A DNA stretch of 64,000 bases, taken from assembly GCF_034422975.1 (NCBI RefSeq), contig NZ_CP139873.1:1302001-1366000 (forward strand), written 5' to 3'. The notes under the pieces are model-generated. The model was not told the DNA's origin. It saw only the letters and a program-made list of their open reading frames with translations, and did no database searches. The position numbers and the translations under genes were made by a program. The DNA is from Idiomarina sp. PL1-037 (GTDB lineage: Bacteria > Pseudomonadota > Gammaproteobacteria > Enterobacterales > Alteromonadaceae). Position 1 is the first letter of the stretch. Each line of letters begins with the position of its first letter. This document shows positions 42,839 through 52,066 of this stretch, one piece after another.

Positions 42839-43912
42839 ATGACAGATAAAATGATTAATCCGTTAAATACAGACGGTTTTGAGTTCGTTGAGTATACCGC
42901 TCCGGACCAGAAAGGCATTGATGCTTTAAAAGACTTGTTCGACAAACTGGGTTTCACTGAAGTGGCTAAGCACAACAGCAAGCAGGCCTGGTTGTACAAA
43001 CAGAACGACATTAATTTCATTATTAACGCTGAACCGGGTGGGCAGGCTGAAGAGTTTGCGAAAGACCATGGTCCAAGTGTTTGTGGTATGGCATGGCGCG
43101 TGGAAGATGCAGCCCATGCATTGAAGCACTCACTTGAAAATGGTGCTAAAGCTTTCCCTGCCGATAAAGGCGTTGTAGAAGGTGTACCTGCGGTGTTTGG
43201 TATTGGCGAAAGTGCGTTGTATTTTGTCGACAACTACGAAAACCATGAAATTTATAAGCAGCATTTCGACTTCTACGAAAACTGGGAAGCGAAAATGAGC
43301 GAGCACGCCGCTGGCCTGTTTGAAATAGATCATCTGACGCACAACGTATTCCGCGGCAACATGGATACCTGGGCTGGCTTTTATGAGCGCATTGGTAACT
43401 TCCGTGAAATTCGCTACTTTGATATTGAAGGCAAACTGACAGGCTTGTTAAGCCGGGCTATGACAGCACCTTGCGGTAAAATCCGTATTCCAATTAACGA
43501 ATCTCACGATGACAAATCGCAAATTGAAGAATACTTAAAAGAGTACAAAGGTGAAGGCATTCAGCATATTGCTTTAACCAGTGACAATATCTATAAAACC
43601 GTAAAAGATCTGCGTTCCATTGGTATGGACTTCATGGATACACCGGAAACCTACTACGAGAAAGTCAATGATCGTGTCGAAGGGCATCAGGAAGATTTAG
43701 ATGCACTGCGTGAACAGCGCATCCTAATCGACGGAGCACCAACAAAAGACGGCATTTTGCTGCAAATATTCACACAGACCGTTATCGGTCCGGTGTTCTT
43801 TGAAATCATTCAGCGTAAAGGCAATGAAGGTTTCGGCGAAGGTAACTTCAAAGCGCTATTCGAAAGTATTGAAGAAGACCAGATCCGCCGGGGAGTGTTA
43901 AGCGATGCGTAA
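42839..43912 (+). CDS. hpd: 4-Hydroxyphenylpyruvate dioxygenase
   Basis: Hpd turns 4-hydroxyphenylpyruvate into homogentisate in tyrosine breakdown. The 357-residue protein has two vicinal-oxygen-chelate domains. The C-terminal one holds the iron site: His in EIDHLTHNV near residue 164, His in IQHIALTSD near residue 243, Glu in PVFFEIIQRKG near residue 322. The ribosome site AGAGGAAG precedes the ATG. It heads the hpd-hmgA-fahA-maiA operon and overlaps hmgA by 8 bases. Confidence 0.97.
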   Translation: MTDKMINPLNTDGFEFVEYTAPDQKGIDALKDLFDKLGFTEVAKHNSKQAWLYKQNDINFIINAEPGGQAEEFAKDHGPSVCGMAWRVEDAAHALKHSLENGAKAFPADKGVVEGVPAVFGIGESALYFVDNYENHEIYKQHFDFYENWEAKMSEHAAGLFEIDHLTHNVFRGNMDTWAGFYERIGNFREIRYFDIEGKLTGLLSRAMTAPCGKIRIPINESHDDKSQIEEYLKEYKGEGIQHIALTSDNIYKTVKDLRSIGMDFMDTPETYYEKVNDRVEGHQEDLDALREQRILIDGAPTKDGILLQIFTQTVIGPVFFEIIQRKGNEGFGEGNFKALFESIEEDQIRRGVLSDA

Positions 43913-45035
43913 ATGGATCAGCTTTCCGAAACAGGTGGGCAAGTCGTCTCGACAAGCTCACGCTGATTTTCCGGAGCAGGCCATTTATGAACGTGAAGCT
44001 GGTCGTAGTGGCTTTTTCGGCCCGGCCACGCATTTTCACCATCAGCATGCTCCGACCGGTTGGTCGGAGTGGCGTGGGCCCTTGCGTCCACGGGCTTTTG
44101 ACTTTAATAAGTTAGAAGCCATAGCTCCGGAAAATCCCTGGTTAACGCCTGACTTACTGCACAATAGTAATTGCCGTTTTCGCTTGTGGCATTGCCACAG
44201 CAAAATGGATTATTTAGTGCGTAATGCCGACGGCGATGACTTGCTCTTTGTTCATGAAGGCAGTGGTCATCTGCACTGTGACTACGGGCACATTCACCTA
44301 GTGAAAGGGGACTACTTCTTAATTCCCCGCTCTACTAACTGGCGGCTAGAACCCGATGAAACCATGCAGTTGCTGATGATTGAGGCAACTAATGGCTCTT
44401 ATAGCCTGCCAGAGAAAGGCCTGGTGGGTAATCATGCTATTTTTGATCCGGCAGTGCTGGATACGCCGGATATCGATGAGGCGTTTCAGGCTCAATACAG
44501 TGAAGAACAGTGGCAGGTGTATGTAAAACGTCATCAGCAGGTGTCGGTTATTACTTATCCTTATAACCCGCTGGACGCGATAGGCTGGCACGGCGAATTA
44601 GCTCCGGTTCGTCTGAACTGGCGGGATATCCGACCGTTAATGAGTCATCGTTATCATTTGCCGCCATCGGCGCACACCACGTTTGTTGCGGATCGTTTTG
44701 TGGTCTGTACTTTTGTTCCGCGTCCCATTGAGTCAGACCCGGGCGCATTGAAGGTGCCGTTTTACCACAACAATGACGATTACGACGAAGTGCTGTTCTA
44801 TCATGAAGGTGACTTTTTCAGTCGTGATAATATCGACCGCGGTATGGTAACCTTCCATCCGGCAGGCTTTACTCATGGCCCACACCCGAAAGCATTTAAA
44901 GCCGGGCGTGAGCATAAAAAGAAATTCACAGACGAAGTTGCGGTTATGCTTGATACCCGCGATGCCTTGCAAGCAAGCGACGAGGCACTAGCGGTTGAGA
45001 ACCCGGACTACGTCTACAGTTGGCAGGAGAAATAA
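43905..45035 (+). CDS. hmgA: Homogentisate 1,2-dioxygenase
   Basis: HmgA opens the homogentisate ring to maleylacetoacetate using non-haem iron. The 376-residue protein is shorter than the 430-445 residues of the Pseudomonas and human enzymes, but the core is intact: YDEVLFYHEGDF (Glu ligand) and HPAGFTHGPHPKAF (His ligands) near residues 305-340. It belongs to the shorter cupin-type branch seen in marine gammaproteobacteria. Its place between hpd and the fumarylacetoacetase gene confirms the role. Confidence 0.93.
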   Translation: MRKWISFPKQVGKSSRQAHADFPEQAIYEREAGRSGFFGPATHFHHQHAPTGWSEWRGPLRPRAFDFNKLEAIAPENPWLTPDLLHNSNCRFRLWHCHSKMDYLVRNADGDDLLFVHEGSGHLHCDYGHIHLVKGDYFLIPRSTNWRLEPDETMQLLMIEATNGSYSLPEKGLVGNHAIFDPAVLDTPDIDEAFQAQYSEEQWQVYVKRHQQVSVITYPYNPLDAIGWHGELAPVRLNWRDIRPLMSHRYHLPPSAHTTFVADRFVVCTFVPRPIESDPGALKVPFYHNNDDYDEVLFYHEGDFFSRDNIDRGMVTFHPAGFTHGPHPKAFKAGREHKKKFTDEVAVMLDTRDALQASDEALAVENPDYVYSWQEK

Positions 45036-45041
45036 CAACTT

Positions 45042-46067
45042 ATGAAACTCGCCACATACAGAAATGGTACTCGTGACGGTCAGTTAATGGTGGTCAGCAG
45101 AAATTTAAGTTCGGCAGTAGCGGTTCCGGCCATTGCGTCTTGCATGCAAGAGTTGCTCGACAACTGGGACGGTATTGCGCCTAAGCTCGAAAAAATCTAT
45201 CAGCAGCTTAACGACAGTGACGTTGATGGCAGCGTCCAGTTCGATGAAGCTTTGTGTGAATCACCTTTACCTCGCGCGTATCAGTGGGCCGATGGAAGTG
45301 CCTATGTAAACCACGTTGAATTGGTTCGCCGTGCACGTGGTGCTGAAATACCAGAAAGCTTCTGGGAAGATCCTTTAATGTATCAGGGCGGCTCGGATGA
45401 CTTTTTAGCGCCGTACGATGACATTGAAATGAGCAGTACTGAATGGGGCATTGACTTTGAAGGCGAAGTTGCCGTTATTACTGATGATGTGCCTATGGGT
45501 GTTGATGCTAAAACCGCCGGACAACATATTAAGCTGTTGATGCTGGTTAATGACGTATCACTGCGCGGGCTTATTCCTGGCGAGCTGGGCAAAGGCTTTG
45601 GTTTCTTTCAGAGTAAACCATCCTCAGCTTTCTCGCCGGTTGCGGTAACACCAGACGAACTGGGCGATGCCTGGGAAGCCAATAAGGTTCATTTACCGCT
45701 ATTGTCAGAGTACAACGGTAAAGCCTTTGGTAAACCTAATGCGGGTGAAGACATGACCTTTGACTTTGGCCAATTGGTTGCTCATGCAGCGAAGACTCGT
45801 CATTTAGGAGCGGGTGCCATTATTGGCTCGGGTACAGTTTCCAATAAGCAGGGAACTGACCACGGAACCGCTATTGAAGAAGGCGGTGTTGGTTACAGCT
45901 GTATTGCTGAAGTGCGTATGATTGAAACCATTCGTGATGGCAAGCCGGCGACGCAGTTTATGCAGTTTGGTGACACCATCAAAATGGAAATGAAAGATGA
46001 TGGTGGTCAGTCAATATTTGGCACCATTAACCAAAAAGTTGTTCAATACGAAGGTCCTGAAAAGTGA
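45042..46067 (+). CDS. fahA: Fumarylacetoacetate hydrolase family protein
   Basis: The enzyme hydrolyses fumarylacetoacetate to fumarate and acetoacetate, the last step of tyrosine breakdown. The 341-residue protein has the FAH fold with metal-site residues in GIDFEGEVAVITDDV (Glu-x-Glu, near residue 140) and VNDVSLRGL. GSGTVSNKQGTDHGTAIEEGG near the C-terminus is cited here as GSGTVSNK and is typical for the 330-residue bacterial type, shorter than the 420-residue human enzyme. It overlaps the maiA start by one base. Confidence 0.95.
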   Translation: MKLATYRNGTRDGQLMVVSRNLSSAVAVPAIASCMQELLDNWDGIAPKLEKIYQQLNDSDVDGSVQFDEALCESPLPRAYQWADGSAYVNHVELVRRARGAEIPESFWEDPLMYQGGSDDFLAPYDDIEMSSTEWGIDFEGEVAVITDDVPMGVDAKTAGQHIKLLMLVNDVSLRGLIPGELGKGFGFFQSKPSSAFSPVAVTPDELGDAWEANKVHLPLLSEYNGKAFGKPNAGEDMTFDFGQLVAHAAKTRHLGAGAIIGSGTVSNKQGTDHGTAIEEGGVGYSCIAEVRMIETIRDGKPATQFMQFGDTIKMEMKDDGGQSIFGTINQKVVQYEGPEK

Positions 46068-46705
46068 TGAAACTTTACGGCTACTGGCGCTCAAGCGCCA
46101 GTTACCGGGTTCGTATTGCGTTAAACCTGAAAGGGCTGGCGTACGAGTACGAACCGGTGCATTTAGTGAAAGACGGCGGACAACAGCACAGTGAAGCTTA
46201 TAGAAAGCTTAATCCTGCGCGGTTGGTTCCTACTTTTATAGATGGTGACGTTAGGTTAAATCAGTCCTTAGCCATTATTGAGTATCTGGAAGAGTGCTAC
46301 CCGGAAACCCCTTTACTGCCCTCTACTCCTGCTGATAAAGCCAGAGTTAGAGCGTTGGCTTATGATCTTGCTTGCGAACTGCAACCCGTCACTAATTTAC
46401 GGGTGTTGCAGTATTTAACCGGTGAGCTTAACTGTAGCGATGAACAACGTTCTGCATGGATTGCAAACTGGGTAGAAAAAAGTTTTACCGCATTTGAGCA
46501 GCGGCTGACCGAATCTGCAGGTGATTATTGCTATGGTAATTCGGTAACATTGGCCGATATCTGTTTGATACCTCAGGTATACAATGCGCAGCGCTTTAAT
46601 TTGGATTTATCTTCTTATCCAACATTGATGGCAGTGCATGAACGTTTGCAGGCGCTTGACGCAGTGCAACAGGCTCGGCCTGAAAATCAAGCGGATGCAC
46701 AGTAA
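46067..46705 (+). CDS. maiA: Maleylacetoacetate isomerase (zeta-class GST)
   Basis: MaiA isomerises maleylacetoacetate to fumarylacetoacetate with glutathione as cofactor. The 212-residue protein has the zeta-GST signature SSASYRVRIALNLKG near residue 9 (Ser-Ser-x-Ser-x-Arg) and an N-terminal thioredoxin fold with RLVPTFIDGDVRLNQSLAII, then an all-helical domain. ATG at 46067 is preferred over a GTG three bases upstream. Last gene of the hpd operon. Confidence 0.96.
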   Translation: MKLYGYWRSSASYRVRIALNLKGLAYEYEPVHLVKDGGQQHSEAYRKLNPARLVPTFIDGDVRLNQSLAIIEYLEECYPETPLLPSTPADKARVRALAYDLACELQPVTNLRVLQYLTGELNCSDEQRSAWIANWVEKSFTAFEQRLTESAGDYCYGNSVTLADICLIPQVYNAQRFNLDLSSYPTLMAVHERLQALDAVQQARPENQADAQ

Positions 46706-46735
46706 TCCAGGGATCCTAAAAAGGAAAATAATAAT

Positions 46736-49219
46736 ATGGTGAAATCACGTCTGGTGATGGCCATTGGGGCGGCATTGTTTGTCGCCTCTTGCGCATCAAC
46801 CTCTCCTCAGAATACGAATACTGCTGACACGCAGAAAAACGCACCAACCTTACAAGCTAACTCTCTTGCCAGTGCGCAGGGAACAGCCGAGCTCACTATG
46901 GAACAAATTATGGCTGATCCGGACTGGATGGGACGTTTCCCGGAGCAGGCTTTCTGGAGTATGGACGGTGAGGACATTCTTTTTTATCAAAAGCGCGAAG
47001 GCAGCGACATTCGTGATTTGATGATGCTGGAAAATGGTGTCGGTGAACCACAGAAAGTGGCTGTAGAAAACTTGCATCAGTATGTGGCCGATGAACAAGT
47101 TCATGCAGCTGATGACAGCTTTTTGGCTTATACCTTTGAAGGCAATATTTTTGTTCGTTTTAATGATGGCAGCCTCCGTCAATTAACCCGTGACGATGCC
47201 CGCCAGCACAACCTGCAACCCATGACTAATGGTCAGTTAAGTTACCAGCAGGGGAATAACTTTTTTGTTATTGACGTGAACTCGGGCCTAAGCCGCCAGG
47301 TTGCTTCATTAGCTTTTAAAGAAAAGCCTAAGGCAAACGAAGAGCCGAAAGATTATCTTGCTCGTGAAGAACAAGCGTTAATTCAGTTCGTGCAAAAAGA
47401 GCGCAAAGCAGCAGAGGAACGTTTTGAAAAGCGTTCAAAATTGCAGAAGGAAAACGCAACTTTAGCGCCAGAACCCTTCTACTTACCTGAAGATAAAGAG
47501 TTGGTATCGGCCAGTTTGTCACCAAAAGGTGACTTTTTGTTGGTGGCCATTACTGATCCGCAAAGCTGGCGTGATGAAGGCGATATTATGCCGAACTACA
47601 TCAGCGAAGACGGCCGGGTAAAAAGTGAGAACGTGCGTCGCCGTGTGGCTGATGCCAAGCCGGTTGAACATCAGTTGGTTCTTCTGAATTTAACTAACGG
47701 TAGCCAGTCTACTTTAACTTACAACACGTTACCGGGCTGGAACGAAGATGTACTGGCCGAAGTGAAGCGCGAAAACCTTGAAGCAGAAGGCGAAAGCTAC
47801 ACCTCTGAAGAGAAGCCGCGTCCAATTACTCTGATGTCCGACTGGGGTTGGGATAACGGTGCTATTCAGTGGAACGCGCAGGGCACCGAAGTTGCCGTCA
47901 TGCTGGAAGCCTGGGACAACAAAGACCGCTGGCTTGCCACGGTAGACACCTCTGGTAAAAAGTTGGTTTCTCAAGACCGTTTGCACGATGAGGCCTGGAT
48001 CAACTACACCCACAACGAATTTGGCTGGTTAAATGACGGCGAATTGTGGTTTATGTCGGAAGCTGACGGTTACTCTCAGTTGTACGCGAAGAGCATTGAT
48101 GGCAGTACGCGCCAGTTAACTAAAGGTCATTATGTTGTGGAGTCTGCCGACTTAAACCGTAGCGGAGACTATCTGTATTTTCAGGCGAACATTGAACATC
48201 CAGGTATCTACGAAGTGTATCGGGTGAAAACCGATGGTAGCGGTGAACCGGAAGCTTTGACTGACCTTGATGGCATGACCGCATTCGAGCTCAGCCCTGA
48301 AGATGACGAGTTGCTGCTGACTCATTCAACGCCCTTAATGCCACCTGAGCTTTATCATAAAGCGGTGAATTCTTCTGAAACGGCGAAGCGTCTGACGCAT
48401 ACGGTTTCGGAGAAGTTTTTGAGTATTGACTGGACTGCGCCTGAACTGGTCGGGGTTGAGTCTTCTCACGTGAACGAGCCTATTTATACCCGTATCTATA
48501 AGCCTGAAGGTTTTGATGAAAACAGAGCCGAAGAATACCCTGCGGTTGTGTTTATTCATGGTGCAGGTTATTTGCAGAATGCGCATATGGGTTGGTCAGG
48601 CTATTTCCGCGAATTCATGTTCCACAGCTTACTGAATAAAAATGGCTATGTGGTGGCAGACCTCGATTACCGCGGTTCCAAAGGTTACGGACGCGACTGG
48701 CGTACCGCTATTTACCGTCAAATGGGAACACCGGAAGTTGAAGATTTGGTTGACGTTGCGGGGTATTTAGAAAGTGACTTGAATGTTGATGGCGACAAAT
48801 TAGGCACCTATGGTGGTTCTTATGGTGGCTTTTTAACTTTTATGGCCTTGTTTAAAGAGCCTGGATTATTCGAGGCGGGTTCTGCATTGCGTCCGGTGAC
48901 TGACTGGGCTCATTATAACACCGGCTATACGTCAAACATTCTGAATTTGCCCCAGGACGATGCTATTGCGTATCGTCGTAGCTCTCCTATCTACTTTGCT
49001 GACGGCTTAGAAGATGCGTTACTTATCAATTCCCCAATGATTGATGACAATGTGTTTTTCCAGGACAGTGTTCGTCTTGTACAGCGTTTAATTGAGCTGA
49101 AAAAAGAAGACTGGGAAACGGCAATTTATCCGGTGGAACCGCACGGTTTTCGTCAGCCCGAAAGCTGGCTGAACGAATACCGTCGGATTTTTAAGTTGTT
49201 TGAAGAAAATCTTAAGTAA
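46736..49219 (+). CDS. S9 family (prolyl oligopeptidase/DPP4-type) exported peptidase
   Basis: The 827-residue protein has a lipoprotein-like signal (FVASCAS, Cys near residue 19), a beta-propeller domain (about residues 60-560) and a C-terminal alpha/beta hydrolase domain. The nucleophile is in GTYGGSYGGFLTF near residue 700, the Asp in SPMIDDNVFFQDS and the His in EPHGFRQPE near the end. It would release dipeptides or cut short peptides outside the cytoplasm, feeding amino acid catabolism. Exact specificity is not readable. It begins 30 bases after maiA but has its own AAGGA ribosome site. Confidence 0.93.
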   Translation: MVKSRLVMAIGAALFVASCASTSPQNTNTADTQKNAPTLQANSLASAQGTAELTMEQIMADPDWMGRFPEQAFWSMDGEDILFYQKREGSDIRDLMMLENGVGEPQKVAVENLHQYVADEQVHAADDSFLAYTFEGNIFVRFNDGSLRQLTRDDARQHNLQPMTNGQLSYQQGNNFFVIDVNSGLSRQVASLAFKEKPKANEEPKDYLAREEQALIQFVQKERKAAEERFEKRSKLQKENATLAPEPFYLPEDKELVSASLSPKGDFLLVAITDPQSWRDEGDIMPNYISEDGRVKSENVRRRVADAKPVEHQLVLLNLTNGSQSTLTYNTLPGWNEDVLAEVKRENLEAEGESYTSEEKPRPITLMSDWGWDNGAIQWNAQGTEVAVMLEAWDNKDRWLATVDTSGKKLVSQDRLHDEAWINYTHNEFGWLNDGELWFMSEADGYSQLYAKSIDGSTRQLTKGHYVVESADLNRSGDYLYFQANIEHPGIYEVYRVKTDGSGEPEALTDLDGMTAFELSPEDDELLLTHSTPLMPPELYHKAVNSSETAKRLTHTVSEKFLSIDWTAPELVGVESSHVNEPIYTRIYKPEGFDENRAEEYPAVVFIHGAGYLQNAHMGWSGYFREFMFHSLLNKNGYVVADLDYRGSKGYGRDWRTAIYRQMGTPEVEDLVDVAGYLESDLNVDGDKLGTYGGSYGGFLTFMALFKEPGLFEAGSALRPVTDWAHYNTGYTSNILNLPQDDAIAYRRSSPIYFADGLEDALLINSPMIDDNVFFQDSVRLVQRLIELKKEDWETAIYPVEPHGFRQPESWLNEYRRIFKLFEENLK

Positions 49220-49227
49220 AGCAAACT

Positions 49228-49797
49228 TTACTTATCCAGAGGAACGGCGTCACTAATACGGCGCCGTTCTAATTTATACAGTAATAATGAACTCACTAAA
49301 CCTGCAGCGTGAATGTAGCTGACATACTCGCCAACAAAATGTTCCGGCTCCCAGCCCAGTAACTCGGCACCGACTTTTGCCACAAGTGCAATCAGAATAA
49401 GCCACATCCATTTTTTACCCGAACGAATGTCCTTAATTAAGCAGTAAGCAAGCAGCCCGTGTAAAACACCGGACAAACCAACAAAGCTTACACTAACGGG
49501 AATAATCCAGAGCATTACCGAGGTTGCAACACCGCTTATAAGCAAGGCGTTTATTAGCCACCGAGTGCTCCAGTATTCACGCCAAATGAGGACAATGAGT
49601 GCGAGGCCAATGAAGTTAAACCACGCATGCCACCAGTCTAAATGAATAAAGTGGGCGCTAATCAATGGCCAGCCTTCAGCCATAACTGTTTCTGAGTTAA
49701 AAGCCAACAGTGAGTGCCATTGAGGCATCAGCTGTAAAAAAACGGATAAAATCAGAACAAGGATAAGCCCCGCCCAGTATTGATTAAACCTCTCCAT
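49228..49797 (-). CDS. rrtA: Rhombosortase-type rhomboid intramembrane protease
   Basis: Rhombosortases are small rhomboid serine proteases that process proteins ending in a GlyGly-CTERM signal. The 189-residue protein has about six membrane helices, the nucleophile motif GLSGVLHGLLAY near residue 118 and the catalytic His in YIHAAGL near residue 165. AHFIHLDWWHAWFN near residue 50 is the loop typical of this group. The start at 49797 has an AAAGGGAA ribosome site and is preferred over an ATG at 49821. No protein in this window carries a GlyGly-CTERM tail. Confidence 0.85.
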   Translation of the reverse strand: MERFNQYWAGLILVLILSVFLQLMPQWHSLLAFNSETVMAEGWPLISAHFIHLDWWHAWFNFIGLALIVLIWREYWSTRWLINALLISGVATSVMLWIIPVSVSFVGLSGVLHGLLAYCLIKDIRSGKKWMWLILIALVAKVGAELLGWEPEHFVGEYVSYIHAAGLVSSLLLYKLERRRISDAVPLDK

Positions 49798-49874
49798 TCG
49801 TTTCCCTTTTCGTTGCGTCATGGGTTTCTGATTCGTATGATAGGGGAAATTCCTCCCAATATGAATGAGGCCTT

Positions 49875-51614
49875 ATGAAGTTCTGGCTACCGACAATAAT
49901 TGCTGCAAGCGTATTAACTGCCTGTTCGCCTGTATCTGAACAAGAAATCCGTGAACCGGAAGCCGCAACCGGCTTTGCTGAAAAGAATGCGGTGACTGCC
50001 GATAATTTCATGGTTGCCGCAGCTAACCCGCACGCAGTTGAGGCCGGCTATGAAGTATTAAAGCGTGGTGGTTCTGCCGTTGATGCAGCTATTGCCGTAC
50101 AGGCTATGTTGGGGCTGGTTGAACCTCAGTCATCGGGGCCGGGGGGCGGTGCGTTTATTTTGTATTGGGATAACGAAGAGAACAAGCTGTACAGCATAGA
50201 TGCGCGTGAGACTGCTCCTATGGATGCTACTGAGTCTTTGTTTTTGGATGAAGAGGGGAATGCGCCTAAGTGGATTGATGCCGTCGTTGGTGGCCGTTCC
50301 GTGGGAACCCCGGGAGTCATTCGCGGCCTGGAGTTAGCTCATAAGCGTTGGGGCAAAGCGGACTGGTCGTCACTTTTCAGTCAAACTATTGAACTTTCAA
50401 AACAAGGCTTTGAAGTGTCTCCACGACTGGCTAAGTTGGTTGAGATGGAAATTAACCCTGGTGTGAAAAAAATGCCTGCAGCCAGCAATTACTTTTTCCC
50501 CAATGGCGAACCATTAAAAGTCGGTTCGACTCTCAAGAACCCAGACTATGCAAAAAGTCTCAGTCTTATTGCTGAGCAGGGTGCGGATGCACTTTATCAG
50601 GGCGAGCTGGCCGAAAAGATCGTGAACGCGGTACAAAGCAGCACCATAGAGCCTGGCGTATTAAGTCTTAAAGATTTAAGCCAATACAAAGCTAAACTGC
50701 GCGAGCCGGTATGCAGCGTATATCGACAGTATCAGGTTTGCGGCATGGGGCCACCAAGCTCAGGGGGCATTACGACATTGCAAACCCTGGGAGTGTTAGA
50801 GAACTTTGAGTTAGGTGAACTTAAACCGAATTCGGAAGAGTTTGCGCATTTGTTTACTCAGGCGTCGCGGATGGCTTATGCTGACAGAAACCAGTGGATT
50901 GCTGACCCGGATTTTGTTGAGATGCCGGTTGAAGCCATGCTGGACAAAACTTACTTGTCGAGCAGGGCAGACAAAATTACTGAAAAAGACATGGGTAAGG
51001 CAAAACCGGGAATTCAGTTAAAACCTGAGTATGAGCAGGATATTGCTTATGAACTGCCAAATACCAGCCATGTTTCAATAGTCGACGCAGAAGGCAATGT
51101 ATTGTCTATGACGACCAGTATCGAAATGGGCTTTGGTTCAACGGTCATGGCTGGCGGCTTCTTGTTAAATAACCAATTAACGGACTTTTCTCTGGCGCCA
51201 GGCGATGGTAATGAAAAATATGCGAACAGAGTTGAGCCGGGCAAGCGTCCCCGCAGTTCCATGGATCCCATTATTGTGCTGGACGCTAAAGGTGAACAAG
51301 TTTTGCACGCGTTAGGCTCTCCCGGCGGTAGCCGAATTATTAATTATGTCAGTCAGACATTAGTTGGTGTGCTGGACTGGAACCTTAATGTGCAGGAAGC
51401 CATCAATCTTGGCCACGTAACCAATCGTAATGACTACACCTCGCTGGAAAAGGGCCGGGACATAAGTGAACTGAAAGCGGTTTTAGAAAAGCGCGGACAT
51501 GACGTCAAAGTTATTGATTTAAATAGCGGCTTACACGGAGTCAGTATTGATTCAGACGGCACTCTTATCGGTGGTGCTGACCCACGTCGTGAAGGCGTGG
51601 CAAAAGGAGAATAG
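49875..51614 (+). CDS. ggt: Gamma-glutamyltransferase (second, lipoprotein form)
   Basis: The 579-residue proenzyme has a lipoprotein signal (lipobox LTAC, Cys17), so it is anchored to a membrane. GAAIAVQAMLGLVEPQSSGPGGGAF-type sequence is present (VEPQSSGPGGGAF near residue 85). The self-cleavage and catalytic Thr is in ELPNTSHVSIVDAEGN near residue 396. GSPGGSRIINYVSQ near residue 485 is the oxyanion region. It is the classical GGT type and differs clearly from the copy at 24776. The next gene, a small lipoprotein, follows by 6 bases. Confidence 0.94.
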   Translation: MKFWLPTIIAASVLTACSPVSEQEIREPEAATGFAEKNAVTADNFMVAAANPHAVEAGYEVLKRGGSAVDAAIAVQAMLGLVEPQSSGPGGGAFILYWDNEENKLYSIDARETAPMDATESLFLDEEGNAPKWIDAVVGGRSVGTPGVIRGLELAHKRWGKADWSSLFSQTIELSKQGFEVSPRLAKLVEMEINPGVKKMPAASNYFFPNGEPLKVGSTLKNPDYAKSLSLIAEQGADALYQGELAEKIVNAVQSSTIEPGVLSLKDLSQYKAKLREPVCSVYRQYQVCGMGPPSSGGITTLQTLGVLENFELGELKPNSEEFAHLFTQASRMAYADRNQWIADPDFVEMPVEAMLDKTYLSSRADKITEKDMGKAKPGIQLKPEYEQDIAYELPNTSHVSIVDAEGNVLSMTTSIEMGFGSTVMAGGFLLNNQLTDFSLAPGDGNEKYANRVEPGKRPRSSMDPIIVLDAKGEQVLHALGSPGGSRIINYVSQTLVGVLDWNLNVQEAINLGHVTNRNDYTSLEKGRDISELKAVLEKRGHDVKVIDLNSGLHGVSIDSDGTLIGGADPRREGVAKGE

Positions 51615-51620
51615 CAGGCG

Positions 51621-52061
51621 ATGAAAATTGTAAACTTGTTGATTTTGGCTTTCACTATAATGACGTTATCTGCGTGCGGAGGCGATGAGCCGATAAATTA
51701 TGCGCAAGCCCAGCCGGAAGAAGTTATCGAGGGGTTTTATAACTCCATTTATAAGGACAGAAACTTAGAGCAGGCAAAGCAGCTTTCTTCAGAACGAATG
51801 GCTGATTTAATTAACCATTATGGTGCGGTTAGTGCGGTTCAGAGATACGTTCTTGGCCGTTATTTTGAAACGGTTGAGATTGAAGTGGAAACCAACTCTT
51901 TTACCGATTACTTAAATAATTCAGAAGATTTACGAGTAACGGTCATTTTTCACGGCTATCACAACGGTGAGAGAGCGAAGGACAGCCGTGATGTGGTACT
52001 GATTAAGAGGGACGATGCCTGGGTTGTTGATAAAATTCTTGATACCCGGTATCGCCCTTAA
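51621..52061 (+). CDS. Small lipoprotein, DUF4878-like
   Basis: The 146-residue product has a lipoprotein signal with lipobox LSAC (Cys19). The rest resembles NTF2-like DUF4878 proteins: a helix with PEEVIEGFYNSIYKDRNLEQAKQL, cited by its core GFYNSIYKDRNLEQAK, then beta strands ending VVLIKRDDAWVVDKIL. The function is unknown. It begins 6 bases after ggt and is probably cotranscribed. I am not certain of the family. Confidence 0.75.
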   Translation: MKIVNLLILAFTIMTLSACGGDEPINYAQAQPEEVIEGFYNSIYKDRNLEQAKQLSSERMADLINHYGAVSAVQRYVLGRYFETVEIEVETNSFTDYLNNSEDLRVTVIFHGYHNGERAKDSRDVVLIKRDDAWVVDKILDTRYRP

Positions 52062-52066
52062 TTGCT

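Noticed and set aside
42718..43233. 171-codon open frame on the minus strand over the start of hpd
   Set aside because: It is antisense to a certain gene, has low-complexity composition and no ribosome site; the frame is open only because of codon bias in hpd.
46736..46800. S9 peptidase as part of the hpd operon
   Set aside because: It starts only 30 bases after maiA, but its function is unrelated to tyrosine breakdown and the gap is too short to decide; I leave it as a possible read-through only.
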